The notes under the pieces: generated by a model
The model's database searches: none
What the model was told of the DNA's origin: nothing
Seen by the model: only the letters and a program-made list of their open reading frames with translations
In this document: in pieces, positions 1-5,818 of the stretch
Numbering within the stretch: the stretch's first letter is position 1
How the letters are laid out: each line of letters opens with the position of its first letter
Program-made: the position numbers and the translations under genes
NCBI GenBank assembly: GCA_002441395.1
Contig: DJVZ01000005.1
Span: 30,991-38,195 of the forward strand
Length of the DNA stretch: 7,205 nucleotides
Origin: Spirochaetaceae bacterium UBA6243
Lineage (GTDB): Bacteria > Spirochaetota > Spirochaetia > Treponematales > Rectinemataceae
Direction of reading: 5' to 3'

Positions 1-11
1 CGGAGGTAATT

Positions 12-359
12 ATGGACGTATCGAATATCTTTGACATGTTGAAAAATCCCCAGGCCTTAAAAGCGCAGGCTGAAGAGATGCAGAGGAAAATGAATGCAAT
101 CAGGGCCACAGGAGAAGCTGGCGGCGGCATGGTCAAAATCACTCTTTCCGGAAACATGGAATTGCTTGAATGCTATATTTCTCCAGAGCTCTCCGAATTC
201 AAAGACATTCCTCTGCTCCAGGACCTCATCCGCGCGGCCCACCATAATGCTGCGGAAAAAATCAAAGAGGCAATTCAAAACGAATTCGCCGGTTCTATGG
301 GGGGATCAGGAATGCCATTGGGTAATTACCCGGGCAATTTTCCGGGAACAGAGGTTTAA
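12..359 (+). CDS. ybaB: YbaB/EbfC family nucleoid-associated DNA-binding protein
   Basis: A 115-residue protein of the YbaB/EbfC family, small homodimeric DNA-binding proteins that coat the nucleoid and are often encoded between dnaX and recR. The sequence shows the expected N-terminal amphipathic helix with the NP-x-ALKAQAEEMQRKM pattern (about residues 12-27). A central beta region follows (V41-KITLSGNMELLECYISPEL), then a second long helix rich in Lys, Ala and Glu (about 66-92). The C-terminal tail (about 94-115) is rich in Gly, Pro and Asn, as is common in the family. The ATG is preceded by GGAGG at 2-6 with 5-nt spacing, so the start is well supported. recR follows 86 nt downstream on the same strand. 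That synteny supports the call and suggests dnaX lies just left of the window. The family function is known; a specific role here is not visible. Confidence 0.93.
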   Translation: MDVSNIFDMLKNPQALKAQAEEMQRKMNAIRATGEAGGGMVKITLSGNMELLECYISPELSEFKDIPLLQDLIRAAHHNAAEKIKEAIQNEFAGSMGGSGMPLGNYPGNFPGTEV

Positions 360-445
360 GTACCACGCCCTGACAGGCTCAAAGCACCCGACACAGCACG
401 CAACCCCAGGGACAGAGGATAGGAGCCTCCAAAAAGGATACAGCC

Positions 446-1048
446 ATGAAAGCAATTGAGGATCTCGTTTCGCTGCTCACCCGTTTGCCGGGATTAGGCC
501 GTAAAAGCGCGCTTCGAATAGTGTATTCTCTCCTCAAGTCCGACATTTCATTCAGCGAGACCCTCGCCGAGCGCATCCGGACATTGCGCACAACAATCCA
601 TTTCTGCTCTGAATGCGGTTCTTATTCTGAATCCGAGCTATGCCAAGTATGTGCTGATGCCTCCCGCGATCGAAGCATCGTGTGTATTGTGGAACAGCCT
701 CAAGATGTCATCACGATAGAAGCATCAAAAGAATACAGAGGCCTTTACCATGTGCTGGGCGGATTGCTTTCTCCTCTGGAGGGGATTGGCCCCGATCAAC
801 TCAATATTGGGAAACTCATTCAGAGAATTCACAGATCTTTTGCAACCTCTGTCCCCATTCAGGAAGTTGTCATTGCAACGAATCCAACGATCGAGGGCGA
901 TACGACAGCCCTGTATCTGAAAAAATTGCTTGAGAAAGAGCCTGTGCGAGTTACAAGACTGGCAACAGGCATTCCTGTCGGCGGCGATCTCGAATATGCG
1001 GACCGATTGACCCTCGCCCGATCTTTTCGCGGCAGATCCCCGCTTTGA
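446..1048 (+). CDS. recR: Recombination mediator protein RecR
   Basis: A 200-residue RecR, the usual family length. With RecO (and RecF) it helps load RecA onto SSB-coated single-stranded DNA in gap repair. The domains appear in the standard order. A helix-hairpin-helix DNA-binding motif lies at about residues 10-28 (LPGLGRKSALRIVY). A four-cysteine zinc site is formed by C54, C57, C66 and C69. A Toprim domain runs from about 78 to 175, with the acidic VEQPQD segment, the YHVLGGLLSPLEGIGP loop (101-116) and the ATNPTIEGDTTALY strand-loop (144-157). The C-terminal ATGIPVGGDLEYAD segment (173-186) is the Walker-B-like conserved tail. Nothing is missing or truncated. The ATG has AAGGA at 434-438, 7 nt upstream. 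The 86-nt gap behind ybaB shows no convincing terminator, so co-transcription with ybaB is likely. Confidence 0.97.
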   Translation: MKAIEDLVSLLTRLPGLGRKSALRIVYSLLKSDISFSETLAERIRTLRTTIHFCSECGSYSESELCQVCADASRDRSIVCIVEQPQDVITIEASKEYRGLYHVLGGLLSPLEGIGPDQLNIGKLIQRIHRSFATSVPIQEVVIATNPTIEGDTTALYLKKLLEKEPVRVTRLATGIPVGGDLEYADRLTLARSFRGRSPL

Positions 1049-1116
1049 TATTCGCCATATTTTTCAAAGACACACAGAAGATTATTGAGAGAAATTGATT
1101 TTAGGAGCGAAACAGG

Positions 1117-1479
1117 ATGCGCGCCACTGAAATTGCCCGGATTATAAATGCAGAGATTGTTGCGGGAGAAGAAATTGCGTACAATCTTGATATCGAGACC
1201 GCCTGCGGTTCCGATTTAATGAGCGATGTCATCGCATTTGTCAAAGAGCGTGTGGCTTTGCTTACTGGCCTTACCAATCCTCAAGTGCTGCGTACCGCCG
1301 ACCTCATGGATATCCGCCTGATTATTTTTGTCCGGGGCAAAAAACCTTCCGCCGAAATGATTCAAATGGCCCGGGAACAAGGCATTGTACTCATGAAAAC
1401 TCACAATACCATGTTCACCGCATGCGGTGAGCTTTATCAAGCCGGGATAAAAGGAGATTCCTCTTGTGGTGATCATTGA
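1117..1479 (+). CDS. DRTGG-domain protein, first gene of a hydrogenase-sensor cassette
   Basis: A 120-residue stand-alone DRTGG-type domain. In larger proteins this domain sits beside CBS or phosphotransacetylase domains, and its biochemical role is unclear. Short free-standing versions of this length occur next to [FeFe]-hydrogenase genes and RsbW-like ATPases in anaerobes (established context, from memory). Visible features are an N-terminal helix-strand (MRATEIARIINAEIVAG), a D33-L-M-S-D-V-I-A strand-helix, the GLTNPQVLRTADLMDIRLII stretch at 51-70, FVRGKKP at 71-77, and the C-terminal THNTMFTACGELYQAGI (95-111). The literal DRTGG string is absent, as in many members. There is no signal peptide or membrane segment. 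The start has AGGAG at 1103-1107 with 9-nt spacing. The last 14 nt overlap the next gene, which implies translational coupling. The exact function is unknown; a regulatory or ligand-sensing role is inferred from the neighbours only. Confidence 0.8.
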   Translation: MRATEIARIINAEIVAGEEIAYNLDIETACGSDLMSDVIAFVKERVALLTGLTNPQVLRTADLMDIRLIIFVRGKKPSAEMIQMAREQGIVLMKTHNTMFTACGELYQAGIKGDSSCGDH

Positions 1480-1894
1480 ATATATCATTCCCCGATTGGA
1501 CTTCTCCGCCGCCGGCAAGGCCTCTACCGACATGAAACACCGCTTGACCCAGCTTGGCCTGCCGCCGGCCCTTATTAAAAGAGTCGCCATCGCGATGTAC
1601 GAGGCCGAAATGAACATCGCTATTCACGGGGACGGTGGCCGGGCCGAAATCGAAATCTCACAAGAGGGCATAACTACCCGTTTTATCGATCAGGGCCCAG
1701 GTATCGCCGACATCGAACTCGCGATGCAGGAAGGATATTCGACCGCTTCGGAAGAAATACGGGACATGGGGTTTGGTGCAGGGATGGGATTGCCCAATAT
1801 GAAAAAAAATGCCGATGAGTTTATTATACAAAGTGAACCAAACAAAGGAACAACGGTGCAGATGCGCTTCAGGCTTCCCGCAGGAGAACCATAA
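1466..1894 (+). CDS. RsbW/SpoIIAB-like HATPase (anti-sigma-factor-type serine kinase)
   Basis: A 142-residue protein made of a single GHKL ATPase domain, similar to the anti-sigma factor kinases RsbW and SpoIIAB. The N box is seen at E46-A-E-M-N50-I-A-I-H54, the G1 box at D75-Q-G-P-G79, and the G2 region at GFGAGMGLPNM (102-112), followed by the closing beta strand GTTVQMRFRL (128-137). N50, D75 and the glycines expected for Mg-ATP binding are present, so it should bind ATP. There is no histidine-kinase phospho-acceptor domain or membrane segment, so it is not a complete two-component sensor. The GTG at 1466 has AAGGAG at 1451-1456 with 9-nt spacing; a second GTG at 1469 is equally possible. 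It overlaps the upstream DRTGG gene by 14 nt and abuts the downstream gene without a gap. No sigma factor or anti-sigma antagonist is encoded in the window, so its partner is unknown. Confidence 0.87.
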   Translation: MVIIEYIIPRLDFSAAGKASTDMKHRLTQLGLPPALIKRVAIAMYEAEMNIAIHGDGGRAEIEISQEGITTRFIDQGPGIADIELAMQEGYSTASEEIRDMGFGAGMGLPNMKKNADEFIIQSEPNKGTTVQMRFRLPAGEP

Positions 1895-3298
1895 GTGAGC
1901 TTTGAACCTGCAAATCAGTCCCCAAATATATTCCAGACATTCCACTCAGTCCTGCTCGATGCGGATTTATGCGTTGGCTGCACTACCTGCATTAAATTTT
2001 GCCCCACCAAAGCAATCCGGGTGCGAAACGGAAAAGCAAAGATTTTTGAAGATCGTTGCATCGATTGCGGCGAATGCATCCGCCGATGTCCTAAAGGCGC
2101 GAAAAAGGCGGTCTCGGATCCGCTCTTCATGATGGATGCGTACGACATCAAAGTCGCGCTTCCTGCTCCGTCCCTCTATGCTCAATTCGGCACAAAGTAC
2201 TCCCAGAGCGATATTTTTAATGCGATTCACTCTGCTGGATTTGATGAAGTATTCGATGTGGCGTGGGGAGCACTTGTTGTGACAACGATGACACGCAGCA
2301 TTCTCGCTCAAGAAGCCCTCAGACCACGCATTTCAAGTGCTTGTCCTGTTATAGTTCGGCTCATTCAGCAGCGATTCCCAAGTCTGATCCCAAACCTTAT
2401 GCCAATACTTCCCCCTTCAGAAATCGCTGCCCGGGAGGCTCGAAGAAGACTTGGCTCTTTGTCACAAAAAGTCGGTATCTTCTTTCTTAGTCCCTGCACG
2501 GCAAAAGTAACCTCAGTACGAACTCCTTTAGGATACGAACAATCTGCGATCGATGCAGTGTTTTCGTTTGGAGACATTTACGCTTCTCTCAAACGCGCGC
2601 TCGACCCGACACCCTCTTCCGCCCCTCACATCGATGCCATCTCCTCTGGCAATGCTTCAACCCATCACTTATTGCCAATCATGAACAATCTCGAACCCGG
2701 CATGGGATGGGCACGATCAGATGGAGAACTTGATGCGCTCCACATAGAAAATGCGGTATCCGTCGACGGCATTTCCAATGTCATTGAGCTTTTTGAAGCT
2801 ATTGAAAACGGCAATATCGACTCGATCCAGTACATCGAAGCGCTCGCGTGCCCAGGTGGCTGTGTTGGCGGGCCAATGGCTGTTGAAAATCCTCATATCG
2901 CGCGTTCGACGATGCGCCAGCGATACCAGCACCCTTTCTCAGCATATCCTGGCTCGAAAACCGCTCAAGATCATCACCGCACCGCAAAAGAACGATCCAA
3001 ATCTCTGTCTCCAGAAAGCTCCACGGCAGATAAGGAATATCTCGCATTCAAATGGACAAGGCCATTACCTCCAAACCCTGTCCTCGTACTCGATACCGAT
3101 TTGTCGAAGGCTCTGCAAATGGCTGAAAAAATCGAACAAATACGGAACCGGTTGCCGGGGATCGATTGCGGGGCTTGCGGCGCACCCGATTGTGACGCGT
3201 TTGCGGAAGATATTGTTCGCGGTTTGAGCTCCATCGAAGATTGTCGGCTTTTAGCGAGCCCGCCGCCCGCACGCAATGAGGAGGAAAATCCTAAATAA
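1895..3298 (+). CDS. [FeFe]-hydrogenase-like iron-sulfur protein, sensory (HydS/group C-D) type
   Basis: A 467-residue cytoplasmic protein with three iron-sulfur regions. Residues 26-65 are a 2x[4Fe-4S] ferredoxin domain (C26, C29, C32, C36 and C55, C58, C61, C65). Residues about 85-345 match the [FeFe]-hydrogenase H-domain. All four H-cluster ligands appear to be present: C150 in SSACP, C201 in SPCTAK, and C319 and C323 in ACPGGC. K204, which hydrogen-bonds the cluster in known enzymes, is also kept. The residue before C150 is Ala149, where catalytic enzymes have the proton-relay Cys. S199 and L317 replace the usual Met residues. Residues about 405-450 form a C-terminal [4Fe-4S] domain (C425, C428, C433, C450) like that of sensory hydrogenases. 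The Ala substitution is known from sensory groups C and D. There is no PAS domain, which favours group D. The GTG start has AGGAG at 1882-1886 and directly follows the HATPase stop codon. Likely role: sensing H2 or redox state, not bulk H2 turnover. Confidence 0.88.
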   Translation: MSFEPANQSPNIFQTFHSVLLDADLCVGCTTCIKFCPTKAIRVRNGKAKIFEDRCIDCGECIRRCPKGAKKAVSDPLFMMDAYDIKVALPAPSLYAQFGTKYSQSDIFNAIHSAGFDEVFDVAWGALVVTTMTRSILAQEALRPRISSACPVIVRLIQQRFPSLIPNLMPILPPSEIAAREARRRLGSLSQKVGIFFLSPCTAKVTSVRTPLGYEQSAIDAVFSFGDIYASLKRALDPTPSSAPHIDAISSGNASTHHLLPIMNNLEPGMGWARSDGELDALHIENAVSVDGISNVIELFEAIENGNIDSIQYIEALACPGGCVGGPMAVENPHIARSTMRQRYQHPFSAYPGSKTAQDHHRTAKERSKSLSPESSTADKEYLAFKWTRPLPPNPVLVLDTDLSKALQMAEKIEQIRNRLPGIDCGACGAPDCDAFAEDIVRGLSSIEDCRLLASPPPARNEEENPK

Positions 3299-3349
3299 TT
3301 GATTTCCAATGCTTAAATTAAGTACACACAACTTTTATCATAAAATTGG

Positions 3350-3369
3350 ATATAACATGCATTGTATAT
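3350..3369. repeat. Imperfect palindrome upstream of promoter, possible operator
   Basis: Twenty bases centred between 3359 and 3360, with TGCA at the centre and ATATA/TATAT-like arms. Eight of the ten base pairs are symmetric. It ends 8 nt before the -35 element, a position from which an activator or repressor dimer could act on the hydrolase promoter. The surrounding gap is very AT-rich, so chance symmetry is a real possibility. Confidence 0.3.
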
Positions 3370-3377
3370 AAATAAAT

Positions 3378-3406
3378 TTGACAAATGAATATGGAATGAG
3401 TATAGT
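3378..3406 (+). promoter_or_regulatory. Sigma-70-type promoter for the glycoside hydrolase gene
   Basis: A perfect -35 hexamer TTGACA (3378-3383) is separated by exactly 17 nt from TATAGT (3401-3406), one mismatch from the -10 consensus. It lies in the AT-rich gap between the sensory-hydrogenase gene and the hydrolase. Transcription would start near 3413 and give a leader of roughly 90 nt before the TTG at 3506. No terminator is visible between 3299 and 3377, so read-through from the upstream operon is also possible. Confidence 0.75.
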
Positions 3407-3490
3407 AAATCACGGTATACTTGAATTTTGTGTAATTTCATATAAGATTTTCCGGTTATCTGTGAAGTCGGTTAATAACAAACGTTCATC

Positions 3491-3497
3491 AAGAGGG
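3491..3497 (+). promoter_or_regulatory. Shine-Dalgarno that fixes the TTG start of the hydrolase
   Basis: AAGAGGG lies 8 nt before the TTG at 3506. The reading frame has no ATG until the codon for residue 140, and the conserved barrel sequence begins well before that. The TTG start with this ribosome-binding site is therefore the best choice. Confidence 0.7.
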
Positions 3498-3505
3498 TAA
3501 ACTGC

Positions 3506-4948
3506 TTGAATAAGAAGGATTTTCCTCATATCCACTTCTATGACCAGGATTTTGTCGATGTCTATGATAGGACTTGGGCATGGATTGCTGATTGCTGGAC
3601 AAACGGGGGCAGCCAGACAAAAATCAGCAAAACAAAGTTTTTTTACTATCCTGAGCAGAAAAGACTCGATTTTCTTGAGCAAGTCTTCTCCAGCTTTTTT
3701 CTCGTCTATAGCAATCGAATTTATCCGGCGTCGAACGGACTCGACGCGCTGTACGCGCTTCAAGAGCCCGATGGCGCAATTCATACCGCTTACGATATCG
3801 AAACGGGAGAGCCCATTCTCCCCAAGGACAATCCGCACGGTGTGACACTTCCTCTCCTTGCCTGGGCAGAGTTCAACCTCTATCACAAGACAGCCAATAA
3901 AAAACGAGTCAAAGAAGTAATGCCCATGCTTAGCAAGCATTACAAATGGCTCGAGGCGAATTTCAAAATGCCCAACGGCCTCTTCGCGACACCGCTCTCT
4001 TCGACAGGGATGGAAAACACCCCACGGACCGACGTGCGATACTTCATCGATTTCAACGCCGCCATGGCGATGAACGCACTCTATCTTTCCGCGCTTGGCG
4101 ACATTCTCAACGATAAAGACGCCTCATTTCAGTACAAGCGAGACTATTTCTCAATAAAAACAAGAATTAACTCAAAAATGTGGAACGCTGAAGATGGTTT
4201 CTACTACGACCTCGGCGAACATGAGAATCAGATACCCACAAAAACACTGGGGACGTACTGGCTTTTGCTTGCTGAAATTCCAAATGAAGAACGTGCTGAA
4301 AAACTTGTGGCAAAACTTAAGGATCCTCAGTGCTTTGGCACCGAGAATCCATTCCCTTCCCTTTCCGCCGATCATCCCGCCTTTGATAAAAAGGGCCAGG
4401 GCTTTCGTGGCAGCGTTTTCCCATGGCTTACCTTCATGGTAATTAAAGGTATGGAAAAATATTATTTCTACGAGCTCGCCCGAGACTCAGCGATACGGCA
4501 TCTCTATTACATTCTCGATTCCATGCACAGTAACGAACACGAAGGGAATCGGCACAACAACCATCCCACGGTGTGGAGCGCATATCAGCCAATGAATGAA
4601 GGAAAAGCAGTCTGGGATGGGCATCCTGAGTGGCCGCTGCAAAACTACTTCCCTTCAAATGGGCTCTGCACAGTGACATTGGTTATTGAAAACGTCATCG
4701 GGCTTTATATCTCCTTGCCGAGAAAGACTGTAGATTGGATTATCCCCAATCTTGAAGTCATGGGTATCGAAAACCTCTCCCTTAAGCGCAACATGATTAC
4801 CATCCTTTCCGGCAAATCCGGCCGAGGATGGGAAATCCATATGGAGAGTGAAAAATTGTATTATTTTACTATCAATGTACTGGGAAAAAAGAAAAAAACA
4901 CTCCCTATTCCCTCTGGCAAATGCTCGATGCTTATCGACAAAATTTAA
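3506..4948 (+). CDS. Glycoside hydrolase, GH63/mannosylglycerate-hydrolase-like (alpha/alpha)6 barrel
   Basis: A 480-residue protein resembling the MGH1-like/GH63/trehalase superfamily of inverting alpha-glycosidases. Recognisable blocks are NGLDALYALQEPDGAIHTAY-DIETGEP (77-103), PHGVTLPLLAWAEFNLY (110-126), PNGLFATPLSSTGMENTPR (156-174), DFNAAMAMNALYL (182-194), WNAEDGFYYDL (226-236) and FRGSVFPWLTFMVIKGMEKY (300-319). In relatives the STGMENTPR block usually reads S-G-x-D-x-x-P-R, with Asp as general acid. Here Glu170 occupies that place. The general base cannot be assigned by eye; E345, E347 and E375 are in the right half of the protein. There is no signal peptide or membrane segment, so it should act in the cytoplasm on an imported or internal alpha-linked sugar or compatible solute. 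The substrate is unknown; mannosylglycerate, glucosylglycerate and small alpha-glucosides are candidates. It is probably monocistronic, with its own promoter and a convergent gene downstream. The fold call is fairly sure, the substrate is not. Confidence 0.75.
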   Translation: MNKKDFPHIHFYDQDFVDVYDRTWAWIADCWTNGGSQTKISKTKFFYYPEQKRLDFLEQVFSSFFLVYSNRIYPASNGLDALYALQEPDGAIHTAYDIETGEPILPKDNPHGVTLPLLAWAEFNLYHKTANKKRVKEVMPMLSKHYKWLEANFKMPNGLFATPLSSTGMENTPRTDVRYFIDFNAAMAMNALYLSALGDILNDKDASFQYKRDYFSIKTRINSKMWNAEDGFYYDLGEHENQIPTKTLGTYWLLLAEIPNEERAEKLVAKLKDPQCFGTENPFPSLSADHPAFDKKGQGFRGSVFPWLTFMVIKGMEKYYFYELARDSAIRHLYYILDSMHSNEHEGNRHNNHPTVWSAYQPMNEGKAVWDGHPEWPLQNYFPSNGLCTVTLVIENVIGLYISLPRKTVDWIIPNLEVMGIENLSLKRNMITILSGKSGRGWEIHMESEKLYYFTINVLGKKKKTLPIPSGKCSMLIDKI

Positions 4949-5014
4949 CGCTGCAATGGGCTCGCTTAAGAAACGACGCACTCTCCTTAAGAAGAACACC
5001 AGATCTCTTGAATT

Positions 5015-5758
5015 CTAATCTATTATTGTGCCAATAAATGATTTTTCGCTTAGTATTTTGTCAAAATTCTCCAGATTGGACCCGGACGCAAAAATTACGC
5101 GGAGCCCAAGCTCTTTTGCCTTTGCCGCAGCTATTGGATCAAAGGGAAGGTTTGCGCCAGGATTCCATACTCTTCCTGTCATTTCTAAGAGAGCGTCAAA
5201 AGTTATATGCGCAAGAGGCTTCGCGCCGGGGTCCTTTTTGGGGTCAGCGCTATAGATCTGAGAAATATTTGAAAGATTCAATATCTGGTTCGCATGAAAC
5301 CGTTCGGCAAGAAGCACGGCATCATAATCTGTCGAGAAACCAGGTTTCCATCCTGCGGCAACCAAGATTTCCCCGCGCATCGAAATATCGGCGCTAGGGT
5401 CTGTCACTACCGAATCTGGGCAGTAATCGGAAAACACTTCCTTTACCAGCTGCGCGTTGAGTCTTGTCGCCGCAATGCCGATTCGATCAAGCGATTCATC
5501 GAGATAAAGCGCTCTGGCTGGCTCTACTCCTCTGTTTCCATCATTGCTTGTTTCCCTCTCGGCGGCTTGCTCGATAAATTCCTTGTAGGCTTTCTGCCAC
5601 TGACGGGCCGCGGATCCACCTCCAACCACAATAATCGCCTTTCGATTCTCTGCTTCCAACCATGATAGCAACACATTTCGAAATTGTAATAAAAACAAAC
5701 CGCTTGGACCTTCTTGGGGGGCAACAATCGAGCCTCCTAAAGATATTACAATAGTCAT
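5015..5758 (-). CDS. Archaeal-type UMP kinase-like amino-acid-kinase-family protein
   Basis: A 247-residue amino-acid-kinase-fold protein closest in pattern to the archaeal-type uridylate kinase family (UMP + ATP to UDP + ADP). The N-terminal ATP-site glycine motif is VISLGGSIV (4-12), and the GGGSA loop is at 46-50. The long D91-R-I-G-I-A-A-T-R-L-N-A block (91-102) is typical of UMP kinases. GWKPGFSTDYDAVLLAE (136-152) matches the phosphate-binding GWKPG-x-STD motif. LSNISQIYSADPKKDPGAK (162-180) and the C-terminal PFDPIAAAKAKELG (205-218) complete the kinase lobe. It is somewhat longer than typical archaeal enzymes, partly from a polar insert near 67-82. The ATG has GGGAG at 5766-5770 with 7-nt spacing. 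It lies 52 nt after the RocB-like gene on the same strand and is probably co-transcribed. As I recall, this family is described as archaeal and spirochaetal, which informs the organism guess. Activity on UMP is inferred; a second, bacterial-type pyrH may exist elsewhere. Confidence 0.83.
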   Translation of the reverse strand: MTIVISLGGSIVAPQEGPSGLFLLQFRNVLLSWLEAENRKAIIVVGGGSAARQWQKAYKEFIEQAAERETSNDGNRGVEPARALYLDESLDRIGIAATRLNAQLVKEVFSDYCPDSVVTDPSADISMRGEILVAAGWKPGFSTDYDAVLLAERFHANQILNLSNISQIYSADPKKDPGAKPLAHITFDALLEMTGRVWNPGANLPFDPIAAAKAKELGLRVIFASGSNLENFDKILSEKSFIGTIID

Positions 5759-5766
5759 TGTCTCTC

Positions 5767-5788
5767 TCCCAAATATTCTGATTTGGAA
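5767..5788 (-). promoter_or_regulatory. Hairpin overlapping the kinase Shine-Dalgarno
   Basis: On the minus strand TTCCAAAT (5788-5781) can pair with ATTTGGGA (5774-5767) around a 6-nt loop CAGAAT. This gives an 8-bp stem with one G-U pair. The 3' arm contains the GGGA of the kinase ribosome-binding site, so folding could limit translation of the downstream gene. The stem is AT-rich and of moderate stability. No ligand-binding structure is evident. Confidence 0.35.
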
Positions 5789-5798
5789 AATATCGGAT

Positions 5799-5818
5799 CC
5801 TTATAAATCCTTATAAAT
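5799..5818. repeat. Tandem 10-bp direct repeat at the end of the peptidase gene
   Basis: CCTTATAAAT occurs twice without a gap (5799-5808 and 5809-5818). The right copy contains the stop codon of the RocB-like gene (5811-5813 on the minus strand). It is probably a small slippage duplication that extends the spacer between the two genes. Confidence 0.6.

Noticed and set aside
368..411. CCCTG ... CAGGG inverted repeat in the ybaB-recR gap
   Set aside because: The stem is only 5 bp with a 34-nt loop and no following T run, so it does not support a terminator or attenuator.
94..459. 121-codon open frame on the + strand overlapping ybaB and the start of recR
   Set aside because: It is a frame shift of ybaB codons plus the intergenic gap. 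It has no family resemblance, while the ybaB frame has clear family motifs and a good ribosome-binding site.
1216..1617. 133-codon antisense open frame across the DRTGG/HATPase junction
   Set aside because: It lies fully opposite two recognisable genes, shows no motif, and has no supported start.
2751..3227. 158-codon alternative frame inside the hydrogenase-like gene
   Set aside because: The main frame carries the conserved ACPGGC and C-terminal Fe-S cysteines through this region, so there is no frameshift and this frame is a shadow.
3312..3322. CTTAAATTAAG near-palindrome just after the hydrogenase-like gene, considered as a terminator
   Set aside because: It is AT-only apart from its ends, too short to form a stable hairpin, and lacks a T tract.
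3410..3940. 176-codon antisense open frame over the hydrolase 5' end and promoter gap
   Set aside because: The hydrolase frame matches a known fold here; the antisense product looks compositionally arbitrary.
4949..5014. Search for a bidirectional terminator between the convergent hydrolase and kinase genes
   Set aside because: Two CTTAAG hexamers are present, but no GC-rich stem with a T run in either direction could be found.
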